This document shows positions 1 to 6,121 of a stretch of 7,152 nt of DNA, piece after piece (position 1 is the stretch's first letter; each line of letters opens with the position of its first letter). Source of the DNA: Burkholderiales bacterium (GTDB lineage Bacteria > Pseudomonadota > Gammaproteobacteria > Burkholderiales > Burkholderiaceae). The notes beneath the pieces are model-generated. The model did no database searches. It had not been told where the DNA came from and saw only the letters and a program-made list of their open reading frames with translations. Both the position numbers and the translations under genes were made by a program. The stretch is taken from contig CANFNO010000143.1 in assembly GCA_947447845.1 (NCBI GenBank), positions 1 through 7,152 on the forward strand, in the 5' to 3' direction.

Positions 1-245
1 CCGGTGGTGCCACGGCTCCGCACAAAAAAGCCGGAGTGCGCCTGCGACTGCAAATAGCCCAGGGCCACAAGGCGGTCGTAGGCATCAACCACCGTGTAGA
101 CGCTGACACCGTGGGCCAGGGCGAACTGGCGAATCGACGGCGCTTTGGCTCCGGCACGTAGCGAGCCATCCTCCACCATAAGGCGAAAACCGATCACGAT
201 TTGGGTCACTAATGGCGTGGAGGATTTGGGATCAAGAACAAACAT
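1..245 (-). CDS. MocR/GabR-type GntR-family transcriptional regulator, N-terminal part (runs off left edge)
   Basis: Reading leftward from an ATG at 245-243, 81 codons are visible before the window ends. They encode a winged-helix DNA-binding domain of the GntR superfamily. A first helix (residues 11-26) is followed by the hallmark PSIRQFA (36-42), a recognition helix starting GVSVYTVVDAYDRL (46-59), and a wing ending in SGFFVRSRG (71-79). The wording, especially SIRQFALAHGVS and the wing SGFFV, is typical of the MocR subfamily, whose C-terminal half is an aminotransferase-like PLP-binding domain; that half would lie outside the window. Divergent placement next to gabT recalls Bacillus GabR, which activates gabTD with GABA and PLP and represses itself; the same role here is inferred. 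A GTG at 260-258 is an alternative start five codons upstream. No clear ribosome-binding site precedes either, and a stop lies upstream at 281-279. The family call is firm; a short GntR protein without the PLP domain cannot be excluded. Confidence 0.85.
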   Translation of the reverse strand, partial: MFVLDPKSSTPLVTQIVIGFRLMVEDGSLRAGAKAPSIRQFALAHGVSVYTVVDAYDRLVALGYLQSQAHSGFFVRSRGTT

Positions 246-262
246 GGGCGGGTAACGCACGC

Positions 263-292
263 AATAAAGGTGCCGGATTTATTCGGGGTGAA
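263..292 (-). promoter_or_regulatory. candidate sigma70-type promoter of the MocR-type regulator
   Basis: On the minus strand, TTCACC (292-287; 4 of 6 matches to TTGACA) and TTTATT (268-263; 4 of 6 to TATAAT) are separated by 18 bp. Transcription would begin around 256, leaving a leader of only about 10-12 nt, in keeping with the missing Shine-Dalgarno sequence. The -35 box touches the left end of the palindrome at 293-318, so a protein bound there could block it. This is a motif match by eye only. Confidence 0.35.
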
Positions 293-318
293 CTGTACAG
301 GCCTGCGGGCCTGCACAG
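293..318. promoter_or_regulatory. imperfect palindrome, candidate operator for the divergent regulator
   Basis: The arms CTGTACAGGCC (293-303) and GGCCTGCACAG (308-318) pair over 11 positions with one mismatch (A297 against C314) around a 4-nt centre. Each outer half is itself nearly palindromic: CTGTACAG at 293-300 and CTGCACAG at 311-318. The element can therefore also be read as two direct repeats 18 bp apart. MocR regulators are known to bind paired half-sites between divergent genes. The element abuts the candidate -35 box of the regulator (ends 292) and stops 4 bp before the candidate -35 box of gabT (starts 323). Its binding by the neighbouring regulator is inferred. It lies outside any gene, and its position at the 5' side of both transcripts makes a terminator role unlikely. 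Confidence 0.5.
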
Positions 319-322
319 TGCA

Positions 323-351
323 TCCACATCAAAGGGTCATCTGTATATGTT
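323..351 (+). promoter_or_regulatory. candidate sigma70-type promoter of gabT and the transporter genes
   Basis: TCCACA (323-328; 4 of 6 to TTGACA) and TATGTT (346-351; 4 of 6 to TATAAT) are 17 bp apart. Transcription would begin near 358, giving an untranslated leader of about 80 nt before gabT. The boxes are weak, as expected of a promoter that needs an activator, and the palindrome just upstream would be a suitable activator site. An alternative -10 reading, TATATG at 344-349, lacks a good -35. The AAAGGG (331-336) and CCCTTT (354-359) repeats enclose the -10 region; I cannot say whether this matters. Confidence 0.35.
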
Positions 352-439
352 AGCCCTTTAAACCCGGCCCTAAAGTCGCGCCTTCACCGCAGTCCGGACC
401 CCGGAGTGCAGCACCGAATAGCCACAAGGAGTTTTCAGC

Positions 440-1741
440 ATGCAACGCGAAGCCAATTTCACCAACGCAGCCCTGTTCGCCCGTCGTGAGGCGGCCATCC
501 CGCGCGGCGTCGGACACAGCCACCAGGTGTTCATCGCCAAGGGTGAAAACGCCGAAGTCTGGGACGTGGAAGGCCGCCGTTACATCGACTTCGCCGGGGG
601 CATTGCCGTGCTGAACACAGGCCACCGCCATCCCGCCATCATCCAGGCCGTCAAAGACCAGCTCGACAAATACACCCACACCTGCTTCCAGGTGCTGGCC
701 TACGAGCCCTATGTGGAACTGGCCGAGCGCATCAACGCCAAGGCCCCTGGCAACTTTGCCAAGAAAACCCTTTTCCTGACCACGGGCTCTGAGGCTGTGG
801 AAAACGCCATCAAGATTTCGCGTGCCCATACCGGCCGCTCGGGCGTGATCTGCTTTGGCGGTGGCTACCACGGCCGCACCCTGCTGACCCTGGCCATGAC
901 CGGCAAGGTGGCACCTTACAAAACCGGCTTCGGTCCCTTCCCGGCCGAAATCTTCCACGCCGTGTTCCCCAATGCGCTGCACGGCGTGACGGTGGACGAC
1001 TCGATCGCTTCCGTCGAAGCCATCTTCAAGAACGACATTGAAGCCAAACGCGTGGCCGCCATCATTCTGGAGCCGGTGCAAGGCGAAGGCGGCTTCCACG
1101 TGGCGCCTACTGAGTTGCTGCAACGCCTGCGCGCCCTGTGCGATGCGCACGGAATCATGCTGATCTGCGACGAAGTGCAGACCGGCGCCGGTCGCACGGG
1201 CACCTGGTTCGCTGTGGAGCAAAGCGGCGTGGCCCCGGACCTGATCACCATGGCCAAGTCGATGGCCGGTGGCTTCCCGATTTCCGCCGTCGTCGGTCGC
1301 GCCGAAGTGATGGACGCTGCCGGCCCCGGCGGCTTGGGCGGCACCTATGCCGGTAGCCCGATCGCCTGCGCCGCAGCGCTTGCCGTGCTGGATATTTTTG
1401 AGAAAGAGAACCTGCTGCAACGCAGTGTGGAAGTGGGCAAGCGCCTGACCGCCGGACTGAAGGCGATTGCCGCCAAGCACAGCTGCATCGGCGATGTGCG
1501 CGGCCTCGGTGCCATGGTCGCCATGGAGCTGTTCAAGAACGGTGACATCAAGCAACCCGACGCCGATCTGGCCAAGCGCATTGCCGGTGAAGCCACCAAG
1601 CGGGGTTTGATCCTGCTGACCTGTGGCACATACGGCAACGTAATCCGCGTGCTGGTGCCCCTGACCGCCAGCGATGCCATTCTGGACGAAGGCCTGGCCA
1701 TAATTGCGGCCAGCTTTGACGCCGTCGCCTCGGCAGCCTGA
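440..1741 (+). CDS. gabT: 4-aminobutyrate aminotransferase (class III, PLP-dependent)
   Basis: This 433-residue cytoplasmic enzyme transfers the amino group of GABA to 2-oxoglutarate, yielding succinate semialdehyde and glutamate. The class III aminotransferase fold is clear: TTGSEA (114-119) and GGYHGRT (141-147) form the cofactor phosphate and ring pocket, LICDEVQTGAGRTG (241-254) carries Asp244 that contacts the pyridine nitrogen, and ITMAKSMAGGFP (269-280) carries Lys273, the Schiff-base lysine. From memory of E. coli GabT, its Glu211, Asp239, Lys268 and Arg398 map here with a constant shift of 5 to Glu216, Asp244, Lys273 and Arg403, so the GABA-type glutamate/arginine substrate switch is kept. 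The length is close to the 426 residues of E. coli GabT. The ATG is preceded by AAGGAG (426-431) at 8 nt. The gene ends in tandem in-frame stops TGA-TAG. It is the first gene of the likely operon. A 5-aminovalerate aminotransferase (DavT) is a close relative that sequence alone cannot fully exclude. Confidence 0.95.
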   Translation: MQREANFTNAALFARREAAIPRGVGHSHQVFIAKGENAEVWDVEGRRYIDFAGGIAVLNTGHRHPAIIQAVKDQLDKYTHTCFQVLAYEPYVELAERINAKAPGNFAKKTLFLTTGSEAVENAIKISRAHTGRSGVICFGGGYHGRTLLTLAMTGKVAPYKTGFGPFPAEIFHAVFPNALHGVTVDDSIASVEAIFKNDIEAKRVAAIILEPVQGEGGFHVAPTELLQRLRALCDAHGIMLICDEVQTGAGRTGTWFAVEQSGVAPDLITMAKSMAGGFPISAVVGRAEVMDAAGPGGLGGTYAGSPIACAAALAVLDIFEKENLLQRSVEVGKRLTAGLKAIAAKHSCIGDVRGLGAMVAMELFKNGDIKQPDADLAKRIAGEATKRGLILLTCGTYGNVIRVLVPLTASDAILDEGLAIIAASFDAVASAA

Positions 1742-1754
1742 TAGCCCGGACCCC

Positions 1755-2831
1755 ATGAGCGCCCCCAAAACCCTGGTCAGCTTTACCGGCGTTGAGAAAA
1801 CCTACGATGGCAAAAACCTGGTTGTTCGTGACCTGAACCTGAACATCCAGCAAGGCGAGTTCCTCTCCCTGCTGGGGCCGTCGGGCTCGGGCAAAACCAC
1901 CACGCTGATGATGCTGGCCGGGTTTGAATCGCCCACTGCGGGTGAGATCAGCCTGAATGGTGTGCCCATCACACGCACGCCGCCGCACAAGCGCAACTTC
2001 GGCATGGTTTTTCAGGATTACGCCCTGTTCCCGCACATGACCGTGGCCGACAACATTGCCTACCCGCTGACGGTGCGCAAGGTGTCCGCCTCCGACCAGG
2101 CCACCAAGGTCAAGCGCGCACTCGACATGGTGCAACTCGGCACCATGGGCGACCGTTATCCAGGCCAACTCTCAGGCGGCCAACGCCAGCGCGTGGCCCT
2201 GGCACGTGCCCTGGTGTTTGACCCGCAACTGGTGTTGATGGATGAGCCGCTGGGCGCGCTGGACAAGCAACTGCGCGAACACATGCAGATCGAATTGAAG
2301 GAACTGCACCGCCGCCTGGGCGTGACCTTTGTTTACGTGACGCACGACCAGTCGGAAGCGCTGACCATGTCTGACCGCGTGGCTGTGTTCCATGATGGAT
2401 TGATCCAGCAGATCGACGCGGTGGAAAGCCTGTACGAGACCCCTGTGAACCGTTTTGTCGCTAGCTTTGTCGGTGATAGCACGGTGCTTGACGGCCAGAT
2501 CGAGGCGGTGAACGGCAAGGCCTGCACACTGCGCCTGCCTAACGGCGTGCAACTGCAAGGCGTCAACGTCAACCAGGCCAAAGTCGGCGACACGGTGCAA
2601 TGTGGCGTGCGCCCCGAGCGCCTTCAAGTCGCTGACGCTGCTGGCCCGAATACCTTTGAAGCCCGCATGCTCGACCTGATTTATTTTGGTGACCACCTGC
2701 GCGTGCGCTGTGAAGTCGCGGGCCAGGAACCGGCCACCATCAAGATGGCGCTGGCCCATGCCGCGCTACCCCAACCCGGCCAGACCTTCCAGGTCTACGC
2801 CCCCCCCGAACACCTGCGTGTGTACCGCTGA
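1755..2831 (+). CDS. ABC transporter ATP-binding protein, PotA-like (polyamine/GABA-type uptake)
   Basis: This 358-residue ATPase powers import through the two permeases encoded downstream and acts at the inner face of the cytoplasmic membrane. All nucleotide-binding motifs are intact: Walker A GPSGSGKTT (41-49, Lys47), Q-loop FQDYALFPHMTV (86-97, Gln87), signature LSGGQRQR (139-146), Walker B LVLMDEP (159-165, Glu164), D-loop GALD (167-170) and switch His197 in THDQ. The remaining 120 residues form a TOBE-type regulatory domain (about 245-355, with CGVRPERL at 283-290), as in PotA, FbpC and MalK. The ATG at 1755 is chosen because the protein then opens at the usual place before the first strand (LVSFTGVEKTYDG). 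A TTG 17 codons upstream lies inside gabT and would add a proline-rich, uncharacteristic leader. Only a weak GGA (1748-1750) precedes the start. The gene begins 13 bp after the gabT stop, so translational coupling is likely. The family is certain; the substrate is inferred from neighbours. Confidence 0.93.
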   Translation: MSAPKTLVSFTGVEKTYDGKNLVVRDLNLNIQQGEFLSLLGPSGSGKTTTLMMLAGFESPTAGEISLNGVPITRTPPHKRNFGMVFQDYALFPHMTVADNIAYPLTVRKVSASDQATKVKRALDMVQLGTMGDRYPGQLSGGQRQRVALARALVFDPQLVLMDEPLGALDKQLREHMQIELKELHRRLGVTFVYVTHDQSEALTMSDRVAVFHDGLIQQIDAVESLYETPVNRFVASFVGDSTVLDGQIEAVNGKACTLRLPNGVQLQGVNVNQAKVGDTVQCGVRPERLQVADAAGPNTFEARMLDLIYFGDHLRVRCEVAGQEPATIKMALAHAALPQPGQTFQVYAPPEHLRVYR

Positions 2832-2860
2832 TTCCCAGCATTTCAACTCTTAGTCCCTTG

Positions 2861-2865
2861 AAGGA
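2861..2865 (+). promoter_or_regulatory. ribosome-binding site of the binding-protein gene
   Basis: AAGGA sits 7 nt before the ATG at 2873, an ideal spacing. It decides against a TTG at 2858 in the same frame, which overlaps the site and would put five charged or polar residues in front of a normal signal peptide. It is the strongest Shine-Dalgarno match among the transporter genes, fitting the excess of binding protein usually needed over the membrane parts. Confidence 0.75.
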
Positions 2866-2872
2866 AAAATCG

Positions 2873-3904
2873 ATGAAAAAAATAAAGCCTCTGATGATTG
2901 CCATCGCCGCCGTTCTGGCCCTGCCAGCCCTGGCACAAAGCCAGCTTACCGTGGTGAACTTTGGCGGTGCCAACGGTGCCGCGCAGAAGAAGGCCTATTT
3001 CGAACCGTTCGAAAAGACCGGTGCCAAAGTGGTGCAGGTGGAATACAACGGCGAGCAAGCCAAGATCAAGGCGATGGTTGAAGCCAAGAAGGTTTCCTGG
3101 GACGTGGTTGAAGTCGAGAGCCCGGACATCAACCGTGGCTGCGACGAAGGTCTGTTTGAAAAGCTGGACTGGTCCAAGATGTCGCCCAAGGGTGACTACC
3201 AACCCGCTGCTGTGCACGAATGCGGCGTAGGCACGTTTGTCTGGTCCACCGTCATGGCCTACAACGCTGACAAGCTCAAAGTCGCTCCGGTGACCTGGGC
3301 GGACTTCTGGGACACCAAGAAGTTCCCCGGCAAGCGCGGCATGCGCAAGGGCCCGCGTTACAACCTCGAATTCGCTTTGATGGCCGACGGCGTGGCTCCG
3401 GCTGACGTCTACAAAGTGCTGGCTTCCAAGGACGGCGCTGACCGTGCCTTCAAGAAGATGACCGAGCTCAAGCCAAACATCCAGTTCTGGGAAGCCGGTG
3501 CACAGCCGCCCCAGTTCCTGGTCGCCGGTGACGTGACCATGACGACTGCCTACAACGGCCGCATCGATGCCGCCCAGCGTGAAGGCAAGAACCTGGCCAT
3601 CACCTGGACCGGTGGAATCTATGACCTGGACTACTGGGTCATGCCCAAGGGCACGCCCAACAAGGATCTGGCAGAAAAGTTCATCGCCATGGCCTCCAGC
3701 GCTGCAGAGCAGGCTGAGTACACCAAGCACATCTCTTACGGCCCGACCAACAACAAGGCTCTAGCCAAGATCGACCCCAAGATCCTGGCCATGTTGCCCA
3801 CATCGGCTACCAACGGCAAGACCGCGCTGCAGTTCAACATCACTTTCTGGGCCGACCAGGGCGAAGCGCTGGAAAAGCGTTTTGCCGCCTGGGCTGCGCA
3901 ATAA
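2873..3904 (+). CDS. periplasmic substrate-binding protein of the ABC importer, PotD/Atu4243-like, probable GABA binder
   Basis: This 343-residue exported protein should capture the substrate in the periplasm and deliver it to the permease pair. A classic Sec signal peptide opens it: MKKIKP, a hydrophobic core (7-17) and a cleavage site after ALPALA at residue 21. The mature part looks like the polyamine/iron-type (SBP_bac_8-like) cluster: LTVVNFGGANG (25-35), an EPFEKTG helix (44-50), WDVVEVES (76-83), and hinge-side segments near 120-130 and 225-256. The mature protein has only two cysteines, Cys90 and Cys117, a likely disulfide. Arg230 (in AYNGRID) and Asp253 (in YDLDYW) are spaced like Arg203 and Asp226, the GABA-contacting residues reported for Agrobacterium Atu4243; this is from memory and unaligned. 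There is no lipobox, so it is probably a soluble protein. The gene starts 41 bp after the ATPase gene. The binding-protein role is firm; GABA is the best substrate guess, with putrescine or 5-aminovalerate as alternatives. Confidence 0.92.
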   Translation: MKKIKPLMIAIAAVLALPALAQSQLTVVNFGGANGAAQKKAYFEPFEKTGAKVVQVEYNGEQAKIKAMVEAKKVSWDVVEVESPDINRGCDEGLFEKLDWSKMSPKGDYQPAAVHECGVGTFVWSTVMAYNADKLKVAPVTWADFWDTKKFPGKRGMRKGPRYNLEFALMADGVAPADVYKVLASKDGADRAFKKMTELKPNIQFWEAGAQPPQFLVAGDVTMTTAYNGRIDAAQREGKNLAITWTGGIYDLDYWVMPKGTPNKDLAEKFIAMASSAAEQAEYTKHISYGPTNNKALAKIDPKILAMLPTSATNGKTALQFNITFWADQGEALEKRFAAWAAQ

Positions 3905-3917
3905 GTTGATAGCAAGC

Positions 3918-3922
3918 AGGGA
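3918..3922 (+). promoter_or_regulatory. ribosome-binding site deciding the start of the first permease
   Basis: AGGGA lies directly against an ATG at 3923, leaving no spacer, but 6 nt before a second in-frame ATG at 3929. The second is therefore the likelier start, and the protein loses only two residues (Met-Thr). Neither choice alters a domain. Confidence 0.6.
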
Positions 3923-3928
3923 ATGACC

Positions 3929-5167
3929 ATGAGCGCGACCACGCTGGATATGTCTTCACTCGCCGCCCGCTTAGGGCGGGTGGAGCGGCGCAAGCGTGTG
4001 CGCGCCATGGCCCTGACCCTGCCATTGCTGGTGTTTCTGGCGCTCACCTTTCTGGTGCCGCTGGGCGCACTGCTGGTGCGTGCCGTCGAAAACCCTGAGG
4101 TGGCCGACACGCTGGTGCATACGGGCAAAGCCCTCTCCGGTTGGGACCGTAAAGCGGTTCCGTCGGACGAGGCTTATCTGGCACTGGTCACCGACCTGAA
4201 TGCCATCCCCGAGACCGCGCAAGCCGGTGTGCTGGCACGGCGCTTGAATACCGAAGTCAGCGGCGCCCGTTCGCTGATCATGAACACTTACCGCGCCAAG
4301 CTCGACATTGCCGCCATGACCGGGCCGCAAGTCAAAGAAGCGCTACTTGCGCAAGACCCGCGCTGGGGCGAGTTGCCCTACTGGTGGGCGATTGCCAAGA
4401 ACAGTTCGCGCTGGACGCCGGACTACCTGCTGACCTCGCTCGATTTGAAGCGCGACGCGCAGGGAGACATCGTCAAAGTCGGCCCTGAAGAGGCGGCCTT
4501 CAGTGCCATCCTGGTGCGCACATTCAGCATCAGCGCCGTGGTGACGCTGGTCTGCATTTTGATTGGGTACCCGCTGGCCTATTGGCTCTCCACACTCAGC
4601 GCACGCCGCGCCAACCTGATGATGATTCTGGTGCTGCTGCCCTTCTGGACCTCGGTGCTGGTGCGCATTGCCGCCTGGATCGTGCTGCTGCAAACCAACG
4701 GATTGGTCAACCGCTTCCTGATGTTCACCGGCCTTACCGACAGCCCGGTGCCGCTGCTGTTTAACCGCCTGGGCGTCATCATTGCCATGGTGCACATCCT
4801 GCTGCCGTTCATGATCCTGCCGCTCTACAGCGTGATGAAATCCGTGCCGCCCAACTTTGTGCGTGCCGCTGTGTCGCTGGGCAGTTCACCGATGGCCGCC
4901 TTCTTCCGCATTTATGTGCCGCAGACTTACCCCGGCATTGCCGCCGGTGGCCTGCTGGTGTTCATCACGTCCATCGGCTACTACGTCACCCCCGCACTGC
5001 TGGGTGGCGCCGGTGACCAGATGCTCAGCTACTACGTGGCGCAGTACACCAATGTCGAAGTCAACTGGGGCATGGCCTGCGCGCTGGGCTCGGTACTGCT
5101 GGTGACCACGCTGGCGCTGTACGCCGTGTACCGCCGTTTTGGCAAAGCTGAACTGTCCATAGGCTGA
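3929..5167 (+). CDS. ABC transporter permease, PotB-like, with a large periplasmic insertion
   Basis: One of two inner-membrane subunits forming the translocation channel. At 412 residues it is much longer than E. coli PotB (about 285). Six hydrophobic segments are visible at about 27-51, 193-219, 228-254, 281-303, 336-358 and 381-402. The EAA loop that docks on the ATPase is present as RAAVSLGSSPMAAFFRIYVPQ (312-332), with the conserved Gly318. The N-terminus (RLGRVERRKRVR, 14-25) is strongly basic, placing it in the cytoplasm. The extra length is a polar stretch of about 140 residues (52-190) between the first and second segments. By the positive-inside rule it should lie in the periplasm, where it could touch the binding protein. 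It holds no export signal or catalytic motif that I recognise. The gene starts 24 bp after the binding-protein stop. The start at 3929 is preferred over 3923 on ribosome-site spacing. The permease role is firm. Confidence 0.92.
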   Translation: MSATTLDMSSLAARLGRVERRKRVRAMALTLPLLVFLALTFLVPLGALLVRAVENPEVADTLVHTGKALSGWDRKAVPSDEAYLALVTDLNAIPETAQAGVLARRLNTEVSGARSLIMNTYRAKLDIAAMTGPQVKEALLAQDPRWGELPYWWAIAKNSSRWTPDYLLTSLDLKRDAQGDIVKVGPEEAAFSAILVRTFSISAVVTLVCILIGYPLAYWLSTLSARRANLMMILVLLPFWTSVLVRIAAWIVLLQTNGLVNRFLMFTGLTDSPVPLLFNRLGVIIAMVHILLPFMILPLYSVMKSVPPNFVRAAVSLGSSPMAAFFRIYVPQTYPGIAAGGLLVFITSIGYYVTPALLGGAGDQMLSYYVAQYTNVEVNWGMACALGSVLLVTTLALYAVYRRFGKAELSIG

Positions 5168-5169
5168 GC

Positions 5170-5988
5170 ATGATGAAACCTTCTCAATTCCCCGCCTATT
5201 TCAACCTCGCCGACAAGCTCGGCTGGTACGGTCTACGCGTGCTGTCCGGTGCGGTGCTGGTGTTTCTGCTGATGCCCATTCTGGTCATCATTCCGCTGTC
5301 TTTTAGCGACTCGTCATTCCTGTCCTACCCGATTCCGGGCTGGTCCCTGCGCTGGTACGAAGAACTGTTTGCCTCCGATGCCTGGGCCCGGGCTACCAAG
5401 AACAGCTTTATCGTCGCGCCCCTGGCTACGCTGATTGCCACGAGCCTGGGCACGCTGGCCGCCGTCGGTCTGGCACGGGTGCAATTCCTGGGCAAGGGCC
5501 TGATCACCGGTTTGCTGATCGCGCCCATGGTGGTTCCCATCGTGGTGGTGGGCGTCAGCACCTATTTGTTCTTTGCCAAGATCGGCCTGTCGGATTCCTA
5601 CACCGGCCTGGTGCTGGTGCATGCGGCCCTGGGTGCGCCCTTCGTGGTGACCACGGTGCTGGCCACGCTGCAAAGCTTTAACCAGAACCTGGTTAAGGCC
5701 AGCCTGAGCCTGGGTGCCGGCCCGCTGCAAACCTTTTTCCGCGTCACTCTGCCGGTGATTGCACCGGGTGTCATATCCGGTGCGCTGTTTGCCTTTGCCA
5801 CGTCTTTTGACGAAGTGGTGGTGACCCTGTTCCTGGCTGGCCCGGAGCAGACCACGCTGCCGCGCCAGATGTTCACCGGCATTCGCGAAAACATCTCGCC
5901 CACCATTGCCGCCGTGGCCACCTTGCTGATCCTGTTTACCGCCTCGCTGATGGGGGCCCTGGAATGGCTGCGCGGGCGGCAAAAATAG
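5170..5988 (+). CDS. ABC transporter permease, PotC-like
   Basis: The second channel-forming inner-membrane subunit, 272 residues, about the usual length for PotC. Hydrophobic segments lie at about 22-46, 79-101, 110-135, 144-166, 197-222 and 245-267. The EAA loop is a good match: KASLSLGAGPLQTFFRVTLPVIAPG (176-200), with Gly182 and the Leu-Pro pair at 194-195. The segment FATSFDEVVVTLFL (208-221) is characteristic of the PotC branch, and GWSLRWYEELF (57-67) after the first segment is a common mark of this family. Only 2 bp separate the preceding stop from this ATG, so the two permeases are almost surely translationally coupled and made in equal amounts. A second in-frame ATG follows at once (5173); either gives the same protein apart from one methionine. 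It is the last gene before the hairpin at 6024-6041. The substrate is inferred from the operon. Confidence 0.93.
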   Translation: MMKPSQFPAYFNLADKLGWYGLRVLSGAVLVFLLMPILVIIPLSFSDSSFLSYPIPGWSLRWYEELFASDAWARATKNSFIVAPLATLIATSLGTLAAVGLARVQFLGKGLITGLLIAPMVVPIVVVGVSTYLFFAKIGLSDSYTGLVLVHAALGAPFVVTTVLATLQSFNQNLVKASLSLGAGPLQTFFRVTLPVIAPGVISGALFAFATSFDEVVVTLFLAGPEQTTLPRQMFTGIRENISPTIAAVATLLILFTASLMGALEWLRGRQK

Positions 5989-6023
5989 CCTTGAGGCGCA
6001 CCACGCAAATGGATCCAAGCAGC

Positions 6024-6041
6024 CCGCACCATCCGGTGCGG
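6024..6041 (+). terminator. hairpin between the second permease gene and gabD, possible weak terminator or attenuator
   Basis: CCGCACC (6024-6030) and GGTGCGG (6035-6041) make a perfect 7-bp GC-rich stem with a 4-nt loop (ATCC). The following bases, TGTATTTCAT, are T-rich but interrupted, so rho-independent termination would be incomplete at best. The site is 35 bp after the second permease stop and 81 bp before gabD. It may lower gabD read-through or protect the 3' end of the upstream message. The rest of the 133-bp gap (5989-6121) holds no promoter I would defend. Confidence 0.4.
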
Positions 6042-6121
6042 TGTATTTCATAAAAAGCCGTTACTCTTACGCCTTTCAAAGCCCCGCCCGCAGACATTCG
6101 CTCTTATCTGGAAAACACGCC

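Noticed and set aside
1704..1754. An upstream TTG start for the ATPase, overlapping the end of gabT.
   Set aside because: It adds 17 proline-rich residues without family resemblance. The ATG at 1755 begins the protein where PotA-like ATPases normally begin.
350..1768. A long open frame on the minus strand opposite gabT (472 codons).
   Set aside because: It lies over gabT, whose catalytic motifs are all intact. Its translation is low-complexity, rich in Gly, Ala, His and Gln, as expected of the complement of GC-rich codons. It has no recognisable domain.
2858..2872. An upstream TTG start for the binding protein.
   Set aside because: It overlaps the Shine-Dalgarno sequence itself and would spoil an otherwise normal signal peptide starting at 2873.
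2843..3730. A long open frame on the minus strand opposite the binding-protein gene (295 codons).
   Set aside because: The plus strand encodes a complete exported protein with a signal peptide and a good ribosome site. The antisense translation has no family features and reflects codon bias.
6042..6121. A separate promoter for gabD.
   Set aside because: CATAAA at 6049-6054 resembles a -10 box, but no acceptable -35 box lies at the right distance, and other hexamer pairs were no better than chance.
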